From positions 273,565 to 337,564 of the forward strand of contig JAPZUA010000001.1 of assembly GCA_027532905.1 (NCBI GenBank): a stretch of DNA of 64,000 nt, in the 5' to 3' direction. The position numbers and the translations under genes are program-made. Below the pieces are notes generated by a model. The model searched no databases. It was given only the letters and a program-made list of their open reading frames with translations, and was not told the DNA's origin. Source of the stretch: Magnetospirillum sp. Lineage in GTDB: Bacteria > Pseudomonadota > Alphaproteobacteria > CACIAM-22H2. Each line of letters begins with the position of its first letter. Positions within the stretch are counted from its first letter, which is position 1. Positions 1 to 9,267 of this stretch are shown here, piece after piece.

Positions 1-94
1 CGCTATTTTTGTTTCAGGCGGCGCCGATGGCCACGGTCCGGCACAGGGCGGGCTTGTGGCCATTGTCGCCGACAAGCAGGATCGGCGCGTTTAA
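1..94 (+). CDS. C-terminal fragment of an unidentified protein
   Basis: An open frame enters from the left edge and stops with TAA at 92-94. The last 30 residues are Gly/Ala-rich (SGGADGHGPAQGG, then LVAIVADKQDRRV) and use GC-rich codons as in real genes here. The stop is only about 20 bp before the first tRNA-derived repeat, so this may be the last backbone gene outside the island. Too short to name a family. Confidence 0.35.
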   Translation, partial: AIFVSGGADGHGPAQGGLVAIVADKQDRRV

Positions 95-442
95 CGACCC
101 ACAGATTCGCCGATGGTCGGAGCGAGAGGATTCGAACCTCCGCCCCCTAGCTCCCGAATTCTCGGAATTTTCAATTAAATCAATGGCAGTTGGAAAATTT
201 CTGGACCGTTTTGGGGCAAGTTACAAAACACGGTCGCCCCGAACGGCGCATGTATCTGGGTCTGCTACAACACCTTTGCAGCCACGATGCATCGAGCAAA
301 ATCAAGTTCGCGAAGTTCGCTCGGAATGAACTGACTCAGGAGTGCCTTGCAACACATCTGGTACGTCGATCAGCGTAAGCAGGAGACCCCAATGACTGGA
401 GTTCTAGGAGTCGAGCCGACAGCGTTCTAGAGACAGTACCGA
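95..442. other. Gene-free stretch inside the left island end
   Basis: Apart from the repeat at 114-158 I see no credible gene. Short open frames here are translations of tRNA-derived sequence (they contain the REDSNLRPLAPE string typical of such artefacts) or have no recognisable content. The 159-220 segment resembles 39339-39400. Confidence 0.5.
114..158 (-). repeat. Attachment-site-like copy 1 of the tRNA-Pro 3' end
   Basis: These 45 bases match the 3' end of the tRNA-Pro gene at 58688-58732 (CCA, acceptor strand, T arm, part of the anticodon loop) with a single mismatch at 143. The match stops inside the anticodon loop, so this is not a functional tRNA. It lies in the same orientation as copies at 39294 and 58688. 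Sequence just inside (159-220) is still roughly 70% similar to that beside copy 2, ending in a shared TTTTGGGGCAA, as expected for ends of related integrative elements. Confidence 0.85.
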
Positions 443-1189
443 TCAGTAAGTCGCGCGCCCGCCCGACAGGTCGAATACGGCGCCGGTCGCAAAGCTGTTC
501 TGCTGCGTCGCGAGCCACACAATCATTTCGGCAGATTCGTCGACCTCCAGGAAACGTCCGCGCGGGATTTTCGAAAGCATGTAGTCGATATGTGTCTGCT
601 GCATCTGGTCGAAAATGCGCGTGCGCGCGGCAGCGGGTGTCACGCAGTTTACAGCGACGTTCACATCGGCAAGTTCCTTGCCCAGCGACTTCGTGAAACC
701 AATGACCCCCGCCTTCGACGCCGAATAGGCGCTGGCGTTGGGATTGCCCTCTTTGCCCGCGATCGAGGCAATGTTGACGATCCGGCCATAATTTCTCGCA
801 CGCATGCCAGGCACGACCGCTTTGTTGACATAGAACGTGCCGAGCAGATTGATCTGGACGATCTTCTCGAATTCGTCGATCGGATAATCGGCAACGGGCG
901 CGTTCATGCCGGCGATACCGGCGGAATTCACCAGTATGTCGGCGGCACCGAGTCGCGATTCGGTCTCGGCCAAGGCGGCTTGTATTGAACTCCAATCGGC
1001 CACGTCGGCCCGCACGGCGATGGCGCCGCCGCCGATCGCCGCGGCATGGGATGCCGCCAGAGTCGTGTCGAGATCCCACAGCGCCACCTTGGCACCGTTT
1101 GCCGCAAGCAATCTTGCAACTGCGCCACCGATCCCTTGGGCGCCGCCTGTAACGATCGCATTCTTTCCAGCAACATCGTATTTGTTCAT
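443..1189 (-). CDS. Short-chain dehydrogenase/reductase (SDR)
   Basis: Classical SDR of about 248 residues, probably an NAD(P)-dependent alcohol or keto-acid dehydrogenase in the cytoplasm. Seen: the TGGAQGIG dinucleotide-binding loop near the N-terminus, an NSAG strand-4 motif, the catalytic YSASK and a preceding NIAS. I chose the ATG at 1189 (MNKYDVAG) because a GGGAG precedes it; an upstream ATG at 1222 would add 11 residues without family support. It stands alone, separated by about 215 bp from the neighbouring operon. In context it could oxidise a 2-keto-3-deoxy sugar acid, as SDRs do in the non-phosphorylative fucose and rhamnose pathways, but substrate is inference. Confidence 0.85.
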   Translation of the reverse strand: MNKYDVAGKNAIVTGGAQGIGGAVARLLAANGAKVALWDLDTTLAASHAAAIGGGAIAVRADVADWSSIQAALAETESRLGAADILVNSAGIAGMNAPVADYPIDEFEKIVQINLLGTFYVNKAVVPGMRARNYGRIVNIASIAGKEGNPNASAYSASKAGVIGFTKSLGKELADVNVAVNCVTPAAARTRIFDQMQQTHIDYMLSKIPRGRFLEVDESAEMIVWLATQQNSFATGAVFDLSGGRATY

Positions 1190-1404
1190 TTTTTTCGCGC
1201 TCCCAGCTATCCGCCAATTCACGTGAGATAACAGTTTCTTTGAACCAACCCCATTGGAAGATTACGACACCATATCGACGTCGAAGAGATTGCCCTGAGC
1301 TTGCAAATGAGGTTTTAGGCAGTCACCGCTCTCCCAATCGCAAGCGCGCTCCATGAACAAAGGCGACCACCCAATCTGCGCGGTCAGATCGCCTCCCCTA
1401 AGTT

Positions 1405-2424
1405 TCAGCAAGGAACCGCCGCACCTTGCGCGGCCGCCGACGCAGCGATAGCCGTCGCGACCTGGAGTCCGGCGACGGCGTCCGTGGCCGTCGACTCGGA
1501 ACCAAGTTCGCCGACCAGTCCGGCGATCCAGCGCTTATGATGGCGTTCCCCGAAATGAGCTCCTTCAAACTTCTCGACTCTCCACTCCCGCTCGCCGTCG
1601 CATCGCCAGGCGAGCGCGCCGATCTCACTGCGCACCCAAATGGTTCCGTGGCTGCCGTAAAATTCCAGGCGAAACCGTTCGCAGCCCGCAACCTCGACAA
1701 ACGACATTTCGTGCGACGCAACGACGCCCGCCTCGCAGCGATAGACGGCCCACGCACTGTCCGGATTTTCGACGGTCACGCACCGCCCGTCGGCAAGCGT
1801 GCGGACCGGCTTCAGGATCGCCGTCGTGGCGCTGACGCTGGCGATCTCGCCCGCGACCAGGCGGACCAGGTCGATCCCGTGCACGCCAAGTTGGTGGACA
1901 ACGCCGCCCGACACGTTCGCGCGTTTGTAGAACCAATCGCCCCAGTCCGGGCCTGGCGTGGCATTGCGAATGCGGATACTCTGCAAGGCGCCAATGGCGC
2001 CGTCCGCGATAAGTTCGCGCGCGCGCAGAAACTCGTCGAAATAGCGATGCATGAAACTGACCTGGAGGTCGATCTTAGCCGCAGCGGCACGCGCAACGAT
2101 ACGTCGACACCCGGCCACATCGCCCGCCATCGGCTTTTGCAGCAGCAGCGCCTTGCCCGCAGTGGCCACCTGCGCTGCCAAATCTTCGTGCGTGTTGTCG
2201 GGTGTTGCCACGATCACCGCGTCGATATCGGCGCGCGCAAGCACCGCCGCCAGATTCGCGCTCGAAGCGCCAATGCCGTAGCGCTTGGCAAGTGTTGCTG
2301 CCTTGTCGGCATTGCGGCCGACGACGCACCGCATCTCCGCGCCCGGAACGGTCCCAATGCCGCCAATATGGTAATCCGCGATCGAGCCGGTTCCGACGAT
2401 CGCGACACCCAGGCGCCGCGTCAT
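1405..2424 (-). CDS. Gfo/Idh/MocA family oxidoreductase
   Basis: NAD(P)-dependent oxidoreductase of 339 residues. The N-terminal Rossmann fold begins VAIVGTGSIADYH; the EKP-like motif appears as LLQKPMAG near residue 95, with Gln in place of the usual Glu. The C-terminal alpha/beta substrate domain follows (GGVVHQLGVHGIDLVR, whose HGID resembles the family's Asp-x-x-x-His catalytic pair). Members act on sugars, inositols or sugar acids. It is the last gene of the long minus-strand operon and its ATG overlaps the stop of the next Gfo/Idh gene (ATGA at 2421-2424), so the two are translationally coupled and may form a two-step or heteromeric unit. Confidence 0.85.
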   Translation of the reverse strand: MTRRLGVAIVGTGSIADYHIGGIGTVPGAEMRCVVGRNADKAATLAKRYGIGASSANLAAVLARADIDAVIVATPDNTHEDLAAQVATAGKALLLQKPMAGDVAGCRRIVARAAAAKIDLQVSFMHRYFDEFLRARELIADGAIGALQSIRIRNATPGPDWGDWFYKRANVSGGVVHQLGVHGIDLVRLVAGEIASVSATTAILKPVRTLADGRCVTVENPDSAWAVYRCEAGVVASHEMSFVEVAGCERFRLEFYGSHGTIWVRSEIGALAWRCDGEREWRVEKFEGAHFGERHHKRWIAGLVGELGSESTATDAVAGLQVATAIAASAAAQGAAVPC

Positions 2425-3404
2425 GGCATCGCCTGCCCAATCGCAATGCTGGCCGAACCGTTGGTCGCCGAGGCGAATGCCGCCTCGACAATTTCGACAG
2501 ACAGCAAAGCCTCAGCAAAGCTGCACGAAACCTTCGCGCCGGTGCGCAGCGACGTCAAAAATTCGGTCGTGATTGCGCCTTCGTTGGGCGCGGCGGCCAG
2601 TTCCTCGCGCGCAGCACCGCGCTTGCTGTGCCAACCCATCGTCCAGCCCGTGGGCATCGCCAGCGGACGGCGCAGTTCAATCATGCCGTCTTCGCCGAAG
2701 ATCCGGATTTCGTCCCACATATGCCAGCCTTCTTCGATGCACGAGATCTGGCACTCGACGCCGGGGAAGCCAATCTCGATAAAACCACCAAGATCGGCGC
2801 GGCCCGGCGGGCCCGCGCGCAAGCGGCTGCGCACGTGCGTCGGCCGACTGTCGATCAGCCATGGCACGATATCGGCCATATGCGTGCCGCGCCCGGTATA
2901 GGCACCGCCGCCGCCGAGGGCAGGATCGAGAAACCAGCCGCTTCTTTCGTAGCCAAGTTGGATCGTCTGCACGAAGCGAACGGCACCGATCCCGCCCGCA
3001 CGCACGATGTCGCGTGCCCGCAGACAGCCGACATCCAGGCGCCGGTTGAACGCAACCGCGTTGGCAAGCTTCTTGGTGCTGGCACGTTCGATCAGACGCA
3101 TCGCGTCCGCGCGCGCCATGACAAAAGGTTTATCGACCAGCACGGCCCAGCCGCGCTCCAACGCCGCTGCCGCATGCCCCGCATGCAACATATGCGGCGT
3201 GGTCACTAGGACCGCGTCTGTATCCGGCATATCTTCAAGGCGTGCCACGAGCTTTGCACCGGTTTGTGCCGCAAGCGCCTTGACCGAGTCGCCCGCGTGC
3301 GGATCGAAGATCCCGACCAGCTTGACGCCTGCGTCGGCCAGAAGCGTCGGCACGTGGTAGCGGCGCGAAAAACCGCCACACCCGATCATCGCAAATCGAA
3401 TCAT
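2421..3404 (-). CDS. Gfo/Idh/MocA family oxidoreductase
   Basis: Second oxidoreductase of this family, 327 residues. MIRFAMIGCGGFSRRYH is the Rossmann start and VLVDKPFV the EKP-type motif (Asp instead of Glu). In the C-terminal domain GRGTHMADIVPWL carries the expected His and Asp. The start at 3404 is supported by a GGAGAGGAC upstream; a much longer open frame extends backward but only as the shadow of the preceding genes. It lies two bases downstream of the dienelactone hydrolase-like gene. Likely oxidises or epimerises a sugar derivative released by the sulfatases upstream in the operon; this is context only. Confidence 0.85.
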   Translation of the reverse strand: MIRFAMIGCGGFSRRYHVPTLLADAGVKLVGIFDPHAGDSVKALAAQTGAKLVARLEDMPDTDAVLVTTPHMLHAGHAAAALERGWAVLVDKPFVMARADAMRLIERASTKKLANAVAFNRRLDVGCLRARDIVRAGGIGAVRFVQTIQLGYERSGWFLDPALGGGGAYTGRGTHMADIVPWLIDSRPTHVRSRLRAGPPGRADLGGFIEIGFPGVECQISCIEEGWHMWDEIRIFGEDGMIELRRPLAMPTGWTMGWHSKRGAAREELAAAPNEGAITTEFLTSLRTGAKVSCSFAEALLSVEIVEAAFASATNGSASIAIGQAMP

Positions 3405-3406
3405 TT

Positions 3407-4144
3407 TCAAGTCCTCTCCAAATTCCGGCGAAACATTGCAAAAAGGCGCGACCAGACGCGTTCCGCAGCCTGTTTGTGATAGCAATAGCGCTCGGGAAAC
3501 GTGAAGCCGTGCTCGGCGCCTTTGTGGTGCTCGATGCGATAGCGCAGCCCGCGCGCGGCAAGCCCCGCTTCGACTGCATCGGCATGCGCGAGCGGCGCCA
3601 CAGGATCGTCCTGCGCCCAGCCGAAGTAACTTTCGGCGTTCGTGCGCGCGATTTGCAGATGCGGCGAGTCGGCATCTGCACTGACCAACCTTCCGCCATG
3701 GAGCGAGGCATAGGCCGCAATGCGGTCCGGACACGAAGCCGCTGCCGCCAGCGCATGGCGTCCCCCCATGCAATAGCCGACGGCTGCCGCACGCGCGCCG
3801 GCATTTGCATCGCGCGCGGCGAAGTCGAGCATCGCCTTCGTGTCTCTGGCGCTCATCGCCATCGACAGTGCGTCGTTGAGCGCCATCATCCGCGGATCGA
3901 GCACGCCGGTCGCCAGCACGCTTGGATCGAAGGACGGGCTGCCGTCGCGGTAGTAGAGATTGGCCAGCATCGTGTAGTAGCCCGCCGACGCAAAACGCCG
4001 CGCCATGTCGCGCAGTTCCTCGCGAATACCAAGCGCGTCCATGTAAACGAGCACGACCGGAAACGGACCGCCCTCGTCGGGATGGACAACAAAACACGGC
4101 ATGCGCCCGTCTGCCGTAGGGATATCGACATTCTGTTCGATCAT
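3407..4144 (-). CDS. Dienelactone hydrolase family protein
   Basis: Alpha/beta-hydrolase of 245 residues in the dienelactone hydrolase (DLH) family, cytoplasmic. The nucleophile elbow is GYCMGG with Cys at about 125; acid Asp179 or Asp180 (WAQDDPVAP) and His212 (GAEHGF) complete the Cys-Asp-His triad typical of DLH rather than Ser hydrolases. The ATG at 4144 overlaps the previous stop (ATGA). DLH enzymes open lactones or enol-lactones; within a sugar-acid operon a lactone or ester substrate is plausible. Not part of an aromatic pathway here, since no chlorocatechol genes are present. Confidence 0.85.
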   Translation of the reverse strand: MIEQNVDIPTADGRMPCFVVHPDEGGPFPVVLVYMDALGIREELRDMARRFASAGYYTMLANLYYRDGSPSFDPSVLATGVLDPRMMALNDALSMAMSARDTKAMLDFAARDANAGARAAAVGYCMGGRHALAAAASCPDRIAAYASLHGGRLVSADADSPHLQIARTNAESYFGWAQDDPVAPLAHADAVEAGLAARGLRYRIEHHKGAEHGFTFPERYCYHKQAAERVWSRLFAMFRRNLERT

Positions 4145-6261
4145 GTTTGCCCCATCCGAACGAAGATCGGGCTCGACCACGCGTAGGCTCCGTCCCATTG
4201 CCGCACGCGAACCCAATAGGCGTTCCAGCCCGGCTGCGGTGCTGGATCGCGCCAGGTGCCTGCCCAGTTCGACGCACCGAGAATCTCGGGCAGACGGCGA
4301 AGCTCAAGTTCGCGCAGCGGCTTGCTGTCGCCAAAATGCGCAGGAAGTTTGGCAACCGGAACCGTTGCGGATATCTGCGGCGTGCGGATCGACAGGACGG
4401 CGTCGTCTGCCGCCTCGAGCGGCACGACGATGCCGTCCCAATCGCCGCCCGTCATTGAGCGCCAGGTAATGCGTTGGGGCCCCGCTTCGACGATCCCCTC
4501 GTCGGGCGTGTCGAGCGCATAGAGCTCGGGCGCGCCGAAACGCCCGTGCGAGAGCGCGACCGAACCGTCCCAGCGCATGCGCGCCTTGCTGAAATTGCCC
4601 GGTGCGGTGGCCCCGCGCCATGCGATGCGAACGCGGTTGGACAGTTGGGCGTTTTCGTCGCGCAGCAAAGCCCTATGGACGATCCGTGTGCCGCGAAATA
4701 TCTCGACGGCCTCGAGCGGGCCGGTGCCGTCGATCCCGATCGACAGCAGCGGCGCATTGTCGGCATCGAACTCGCTTCCCATTGCATGGCCGTCGGCCGA
4801 ATACTCAAGACGGATACGCGCACCGTTGGTCGCATAGCAATTGCGCGCTCGCAATGCGTCCCACAGCCCCTGTCGCGATAGGCTCGACAGTGGTGCGGCG
4901 ACAAGACCGCCGCGCACGTTTCGCACCGACTGGCGACCGGGATGGCTCGCCCCCGGCCGGCCGTCGACGCCGTCGCTGCCCGCCGTGACGCCCATGCGAT
5001 AGCCGCGCTCCAGCGCTTCGAACAAAAACCATTCGGAGGTCGCGTGCGTCGAGTGGACTTCGATCAGCCGTTCGAGCGACGGTTCGTGCCAGCGCAGATC
5101 CGTCGTGCGTCCACCGACATGCAGCGCCACCAGCGTGTCGGTGCCGCGATACTTGGCGTGCAAAGCGTCTGCGTCGTCAAGATCACTCGCGGCATCGGAC
5201 GTGTCGGCAACATATTCGTGGCTGCAGCGTGTGATCGGCGCTTGGGCACTCGGAAAATAGAGATTGCGGTCGCCGCCTTTGGCCGTATCGGCCGACCATT
5301 CGAGACCCAATAGTGCTGCAAACCTACCGGTCTCGTTGTAGCGTTCGGTCACGGCTTCGGTTTCGTGCCATTCGGGCGTCGTAACCAGAAAGCAGTTGGC
5401 CTGGTGGCTTGCGAAGTCGAGCCGCGCATAATCGCGCGCATGCGCAAAGAAGGCGTCGAGCGTGCGCGCCCCGCAGCCAACCAAGCTTTGGGCATGGATA
5501 TCGCCCCACTGAATACGCCGCGTCGGCGCGCTTGCATGCACCATCGTCGGGTTCGAGACGATGCGCCCGAACGGACCTGCCTCGGCAATGAGGCGCATGC
5601 GACCGCTCGCTGCGAGCGTGATGCGCCAACGAAACACGCCCGGCAGATCGGGCAGTTGTTCGCCGTCGAGAGTCGGGCGTGTTGCGAGCTGGGCTGGATT
5701 GCCCCATTCGTCCTCGACGCGCAAAGCGGCTTCGAACGGCTCGCCTGCAACGATGTCGCTCGGCACCACCAGATCCAATCGATGCGCGGGGCCGCCAATA
5801 ATGCGCACGGCTGGGCGCGCGATCTCAACCCACGCGTTGTCGCCATGCCGCACACGCACCGACAGCGCGCAAGATTCTTCGATGAAAGTCTGCGCGCGCA
5901 GGCTGGACGCGATCAAAATTGTCGCGCCGCGCGGCAGTCCACCGATCGTCTCGATCTCGAAGACATGGTCAAACGGATGCCATTCGAGCGAGCGGCGCGT
6001 ACGCCAGCGAAACGCCGTTGGCGGGTCGATGGAAACAGTCGTGTAGCCTGGCGCGTCCGGCGTCTCGCATTGCGGCGTGTCCCAGTCGCTCGGCCAGCGC
6101 CGCACCAACGCAAGCGCGCTTCCCGGCGGCAGGCCGTCGGGTCCGACCGAATAGCGCAGTTCCCAGGGCGCGTGCGCGCCCGCGACGACCGGATCGGGTC
6201 CCGTCAAATCGGCGCGGCCCGATATTCCGGACGCGTCGAAAAGGATGGGCAGGCCGCTCAT
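4141..6261 (-). CDS. DUF3604-like protein with PHP-type metal-binding domain
   Basis: Protein of 706 residues without signal peptide. The N-terminal third looks like beta-sandwich repeats. From about residue 240 a PHP-like metal site can be traced: WGDIHAQS, DFASHQANC, GLEWS, ALHVGG, IEVHSTHA and AGSDGVDGRPGASH supply the His/Asp/Glu ligands in the order seen in DUF3604 and PHP phosphoesterases; a further beta domain ends the protein. Proteins of this kind recur beside sulfatases and sugar-acid genes but their reaction is not established. ATGA overlaps link it to the sulfatase upstream (6258-6261) and the hydrolase downstream. Confidence 0.65.
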   Translation of the reverse strand: MSGLPILFDASGISGRADLTGPDPVVAGAHAPWELRYSVGPDGLPPGSALALVRRWPSDWDTPQCETPDAPGYTTVSIDPPTAFRWRTRRSLEWHPFDHVFEIETIGGLPRGATILIASSLRAQTFIEESCALSVRVRHGDNAWVEIARPAVRIIGGPAHRLDLVVPSDIVAGEPFEAALRVEDEWGNPAQLATRPTLDGEQLPDLPGVFRWRITLAASGRMRLIAEAGPFGRIVSNPTMVHASAPTRRIQWGDIHAQSLVGCGARTLDAFFAHARDYARLDFASHQANCFLVTTPEWHETEAVTERYNETGRFAALLGLEWSADTAKGGDRNLYFPSAQAPITRCSHEYVADTSDAASDLDDADALHAKYRGTDTLVALHVGGRTTDLRWHEPSLERLIEVHSTHATSEWFLFEALERGYRMGVTAGSDGVDGRPGASHPGRQSVRNVRGGLVAAPLSSLSRQGLWDALRARNCYATNGARIRLEYSADGHAMGSEFDADNAPLLSIGIDGTGPLEAVEIFRGTRIVHRALLRDENAQLSNRVRIAWRGATAPGNFSKARMRWDGSVALSHGRFGAPELYALDTPDEGIVEAGPQRITWRSMTGGDWDGIVVPLEAADDAVLSIRTPQISATVPVAKLPAHFGDSKPLRELELRRLPEILGASNWAGTWRDPAPQPGWNAYWVRVRQWDGAYAWSSPIFVRMGQT

Positions 6262-7787
6262 GCCATGCCGATCGGCTGCGGTGGCGGGTCGCGCACGTCT
6301 TGCGGGCGGCTGCGGATCATGTCGGAAAGTTCGCGCTGGATCGCTGCCATCGCCGGATCGCTAAATCGATTGTCCATCTCGCTTGGGTCGTTTGCGAGGT
6401 CGTAGAACTCGCCCGCACCCGAATCGAGTTCGAGGGTAAGTTTGTGCGTCTTCGTTCGCACCGTGCGCAAACGCAGCGCCACGCCGCAACGCGAGGGATG
6501 CAGATCCCATTCGTTGTAGGCGAAGTCGCGGCTTGCCGTACCTTCGATGAGCGGGCGCAAGCTGCGCGAATGCAGCGCCCTTCCTGCCGACAAGCCCGCA
6601 TAGTCGTAGAAGGTCGAGGCAAAATCGAGCGTGGAGACCGGGTGTTGTACGATCTTGCCCGCCGGCACGCCGGGTCCGCGCACGATGCAGCCCACGCGCA
6701 GCAGCCCGTCGTAATGCATCGGCCCTTTGAGCAGCAGGCCATGGTCGCCGAGCCAGTCGCCATGGTCGGTCGAATAGACCACGAGCGTGTCGCGATCGAG
6801 CCCGAGTCGTTCGAGCCCGAGCAGGATGCGACCGACATTGTGGTCGATCAGCGAGATCATGCCGTAATAGTTGGCGATCAAATGGCGCAGCTGCAGATCG
6901 CTTTGCGCCGGCGTGCGCGACTGTTTGCTGCGAAAGGACTGCAGCTCTGGGTCGGCCAATTTCGGCGTGCCTTCCAAGCTCGCGCGATGCCACCATGGTC
7001 GTCGGTCGAGATCGAGCGTGCGATGCACGGGCAGATCGACCGCGTCGGGATGGTGCATGTAGCACCAGGGGCTGGGCGCATCGAACGGATGGTGGGGATC
7101 GGGGAACGACGCCCAGGCAAGCCACGGCGTATCTTTGTTCGCCTGGATAAAATCGAGCGTGCGGTCGCCGATCCATGTCGAATTGTGGAAGGCCGAGGGC
7201 AACGCGGAATTCCAGGTCTGTGCGGCGCCGACATCTGGCGGAAGCTTGGTCGAAAACAGTTTGTCGAGCCGGTCGCCGCGACCGTCTTTGTGGTACCACG
7301 CCTCGTATTGCAGCCCTTGCGGCGGCTTTTGCGGCAAAAACATGTTGTGGCCGGCAATCATCATATCGACATGCTGGAAACCCATATAGGGCCCGGACCA
7401 GTCGGCGCCATAATCCTGCGAGCTCGACCGGCATTCGGGCCGACCGCTTGGCTTGAACGTGTGGAACGTCGAGAAATGCGCTTTGCCGATGAAGCCGGTT
7501 CGCCACCCGCCGCGAGCAAACGTACCGCCGAAGCCCGCTTCGCCGATGTCAGTATCGAGATCGATGCCGTTGTCCCAGACGCCATGCGTGCGCGGCAGCA
7601 GCCCGGTCAAGATCGAGGCGCGCGACGGCTGGCAGACGACATTGGGCGTGATGCAGGCCGAAAAGCGCGTGCCCGACTGCGCCAGCATGTCGAGATGCGG
7701 CGTCAGCACTTTGCGTCCTTCGAAGCCGTAGCAGTCGCCGCGCTGCTGGTCGGACGTAATCAGCAGGATATTCGGTTTGCGTGCCAT
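6258..7787 (-). CDS. Type I sulfatase (Cys-type)
   Basis: Arylsulfatase/choline-sulfatase superfamily hydrolase of 509 residues that cleaves sulfate esters. Metal ligands appear in NILLITSDQQ at the N-terminus and STDHGD in the middle. The CQPSR motif at residues 52-56 carries the Cys expected to be converted to formylglycine. There is no signal peptide, so it should act in the cytoplasm on an imported small sulfated compound. I chose the ATG at 7787 (MARKPN) because the fold starts immediately after it. Four bases separate it from the sulfatase gene upstream. No formylglycine-generating enzyme gene is visible in the window, so the modifying enzyme must be elsewhere. Confidence 0.9.
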   Translation of the reverse strand: MARKPNILLITSDQQRGDCYGFEGRKVLTPHLDMLAQSGTRFSACITPNVVCQPSRASILTGLLPRTHGVWDNGIDLDTDIGEAGFGGTFARGGWRTGFIGKAHFSTFHTFKPSGRPECRSSSQDYGADWSGPYMGFQHVDMMIAGHNMFLPQKPPQGLQYEAWYHKDGRGDRLDKLFSTKLPPDVGAAQTWNSALPSAFHNSTWIGDRTLDFIQANKDTPWLAWASFPDPHHPFDAPSPWCYMHHPDAVDLPVHRTLDLDRRPWWHRASLEGTPKLADPELQSFRSKQSRTPAQSDLQLRHLIANYYGMISLIDHNVGRILLGLERLGLDRDTLVVYSTDHGDWLGDHGLLLKGPMHYDGLLRVGCIVRGPGVPAGKIVQHPVSTLDFASTFYDYAGLSAGRALHSRSLRPLIEGTASRDFAYNEWDLHPSRCGVALRLRTVRTKTHKLTLELDSGAGEFYDLANDPSEMDNRFSDPAMAAIQRELSDMIRSRPQDVRDPPPQPIGMA

Positions 7788-7791
7788 CGTT

Positions 7792-9267
7792 TCAAGCCTC
7801 GATCCGCGTTGCAAAAACGGGCTTCTGCCCCGGTGCGGGCGAATAGCCAAAATCGCCCCGCTTGATCAACGCATCGACGCCGCCGAACCGCGCGATCTTT
7901 GCTTCCTGGTCGGCAAAGGCGCGCGCGTTGACGGCCTCTGGATCGAGACGTTTGCGCAGTTCCGCCTCCATCGCCGCCAGCGTTTCGCGATGCGACGGGT
8001 CTTCGCTCAGATCCATGGTTTCGCCCGGATCGCTTTCGAGATCAAATAGCTCGGCGCGATAACCGACATGGTGGATGTACTTCCAGCGCCCCTTGCGTAC
8101 CATGTACATCGCCGTGATCGAGCCGGCAGCGTGATACTCCCCCAACGCGACGCGCTGCGCATCGTAGGATTCCTTCGCGATTGCAACTAGTGACCTGCCG
8201 GGAAGCTTTTCTTCCAGCGCGTCCGGTACCAGCCCTACGCTCTCGATGATCGTTGGATATACGTCGACCAATGTTACAGGCGTAGCACAGGTTTTTCCCG
8301 CAGGCACGCCGGGCCCGGCCACGATCATCGGTACGGCGGCCGCTTCTTCGTAGTGGATCGACTTGCCCCACATATGGCGGGTACCAAGATTGTCGCCATG
8401 GTCGCTCGAATAGACCACGCGCGTGCTGTCGCCGAGCCCGGCGGATTGGAGTGCTGCCAAGACGCGGCCGATATTGTCGTCGAGGAAACTCACCATTCCG
8501 AAGTACGCCGCAAGCGCCACGCGGACCTTCTCGGGCGTGAAAAAGTCGTCGTAGTTCATGCAGGCGCGTAACGCTGCGACCGAGGGATGTTTGGGATAGT
8601 CGTTTGGACCGGCAAGACGCGGCATCGGCAGCGTCTCGGGCGGATACATCGCATAGAACTCGGGCGGCGCGATCAGCGGAAAATGCGGCTTGACGAATGA
8701 CACGAACAGGCACCACGGCTTGGTCTGGCGTGCAGCGTGGTTGGTGAGCCACTCGACAGCACCGTCGCGAATGTTGCGGTCGTACGCCGCGTATGTCGAT
8801 TCGCCCGGCCCCGCCGCCTTGGCAAGATCGGGCATCCCGCCGCGCTTCGCGGCTTTGGGGCGGCGAATGAGTCCCAATAGATCGCCTTCGCCGTCCACCA
8901 CATGCAGCGGGACAATCTCCTCGACGAATCCGTTGTCGTCGCTCTGCGCGCGGAAATGCAGCTTGCCGATCGACATCGTGTGATGACCCGCCGCCTTCAA
9001 GCGATGCGCCCAGCTTCGTATCGAGCCGTCATAAGGATGCGCGTTGTCCCAGCACGCATTCTCCGCGACATATGTTCCGGTATGCAGGCTCGCGCGCGCG
9101 GGCACGCAAATCGGGCAGTTGGTGTACGCGGCCGTAAATTTGGTGCCGCGTGCCGCCAGCGCGTCAAGATGGGGCGTCTTGACGATTTTATGGCCGTAGC
9201 ACCCGGCGACATCGCGCGTGTGCTCGTCCGACAGAATAAAGAGAACGTTGGAGGCTGTGCCGCTCAT
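7792..9267 (-). CDS. Type I sulfatase (Cys-type)
   Basis: Sulfatase of 491 residues. NVLFILSDEH supplies the first metal-binding Asp, CVPAR at 54-58 is the formylglycine motif (Ala at the usual Ser position, still matching C-x-P-x-R), and YSSDHGD follows in the middle. C-terminal LFDLESDPGE is typical of the family. No export signal, so cytoplasmic. The ATG overlaps the stop of the DUF4432 gene (9264-9267). It diverges clearly from the neighbouring sulfatase at 6258-7787, so the pair probably differ in the sulfate position or sugar they accept rather than being a recent duplication. Confidence 0.9.
   Translation of the reverse strand: MSGTASNVLFILSDEHTRDVAGCYGHKIVKTPHLDALAARGTKFTAAYTNCPICVPARASLHTGTYVAENACWDNAHPYDGSIRSWAHRLKAAGHHTMSIGKLHFRAQSDDNGFVEEIVPLHVVDGEGDLLGLIRRPKAAKRGGMPDLAKAAGPGESTYAAYDRNIRDGAVEWLTNHAARQTKPWCLFVSFVKPHFPLIAPPEFYAMYPPETLPMPRLAGPNDYPKHPSVAALRACMNYDDFFTPEKVRVALAAYFGMVSFLDDNIGRVLAALQSAGLGDSTRVVYSSDHGDNLGTRHMWGKSIHYEEAAAVPMIVAGPGVPAGKTCATPVTLVDVYPTIIESVGLVPDALEEKLPGRSLVAIAKESYDAQRVALGEYHAAGSITAMYMVRKGRWKYIHHVGYRAELFDLESDPGETMDLSEDPSHRETLAAMEAELRKRLDPEAVNARAFADQEAKIARFGGVDALIKRGDFGYSPAPGQKPVFATRIEA

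Noticed and set aside
9-329. Plus-strand frame across the first tRNA-like repeat
   Set aside because: It contains the REDSNLRPLAPE string produced by translating a tRNA 3' end and has no other support.
1300-1404. Possible weak terminator AGGCGA/TCGCCT after the first Gfo/Idh gene
   Set aside because: Six-base arms with a long loop and no T-run; too weak to report.
5919-7865. A 648-residue plus-strand frame
   Set aside because: Antisense to a clear sulfatase and the DUF3604-like gene; Arg/Ala-rich and featureless.
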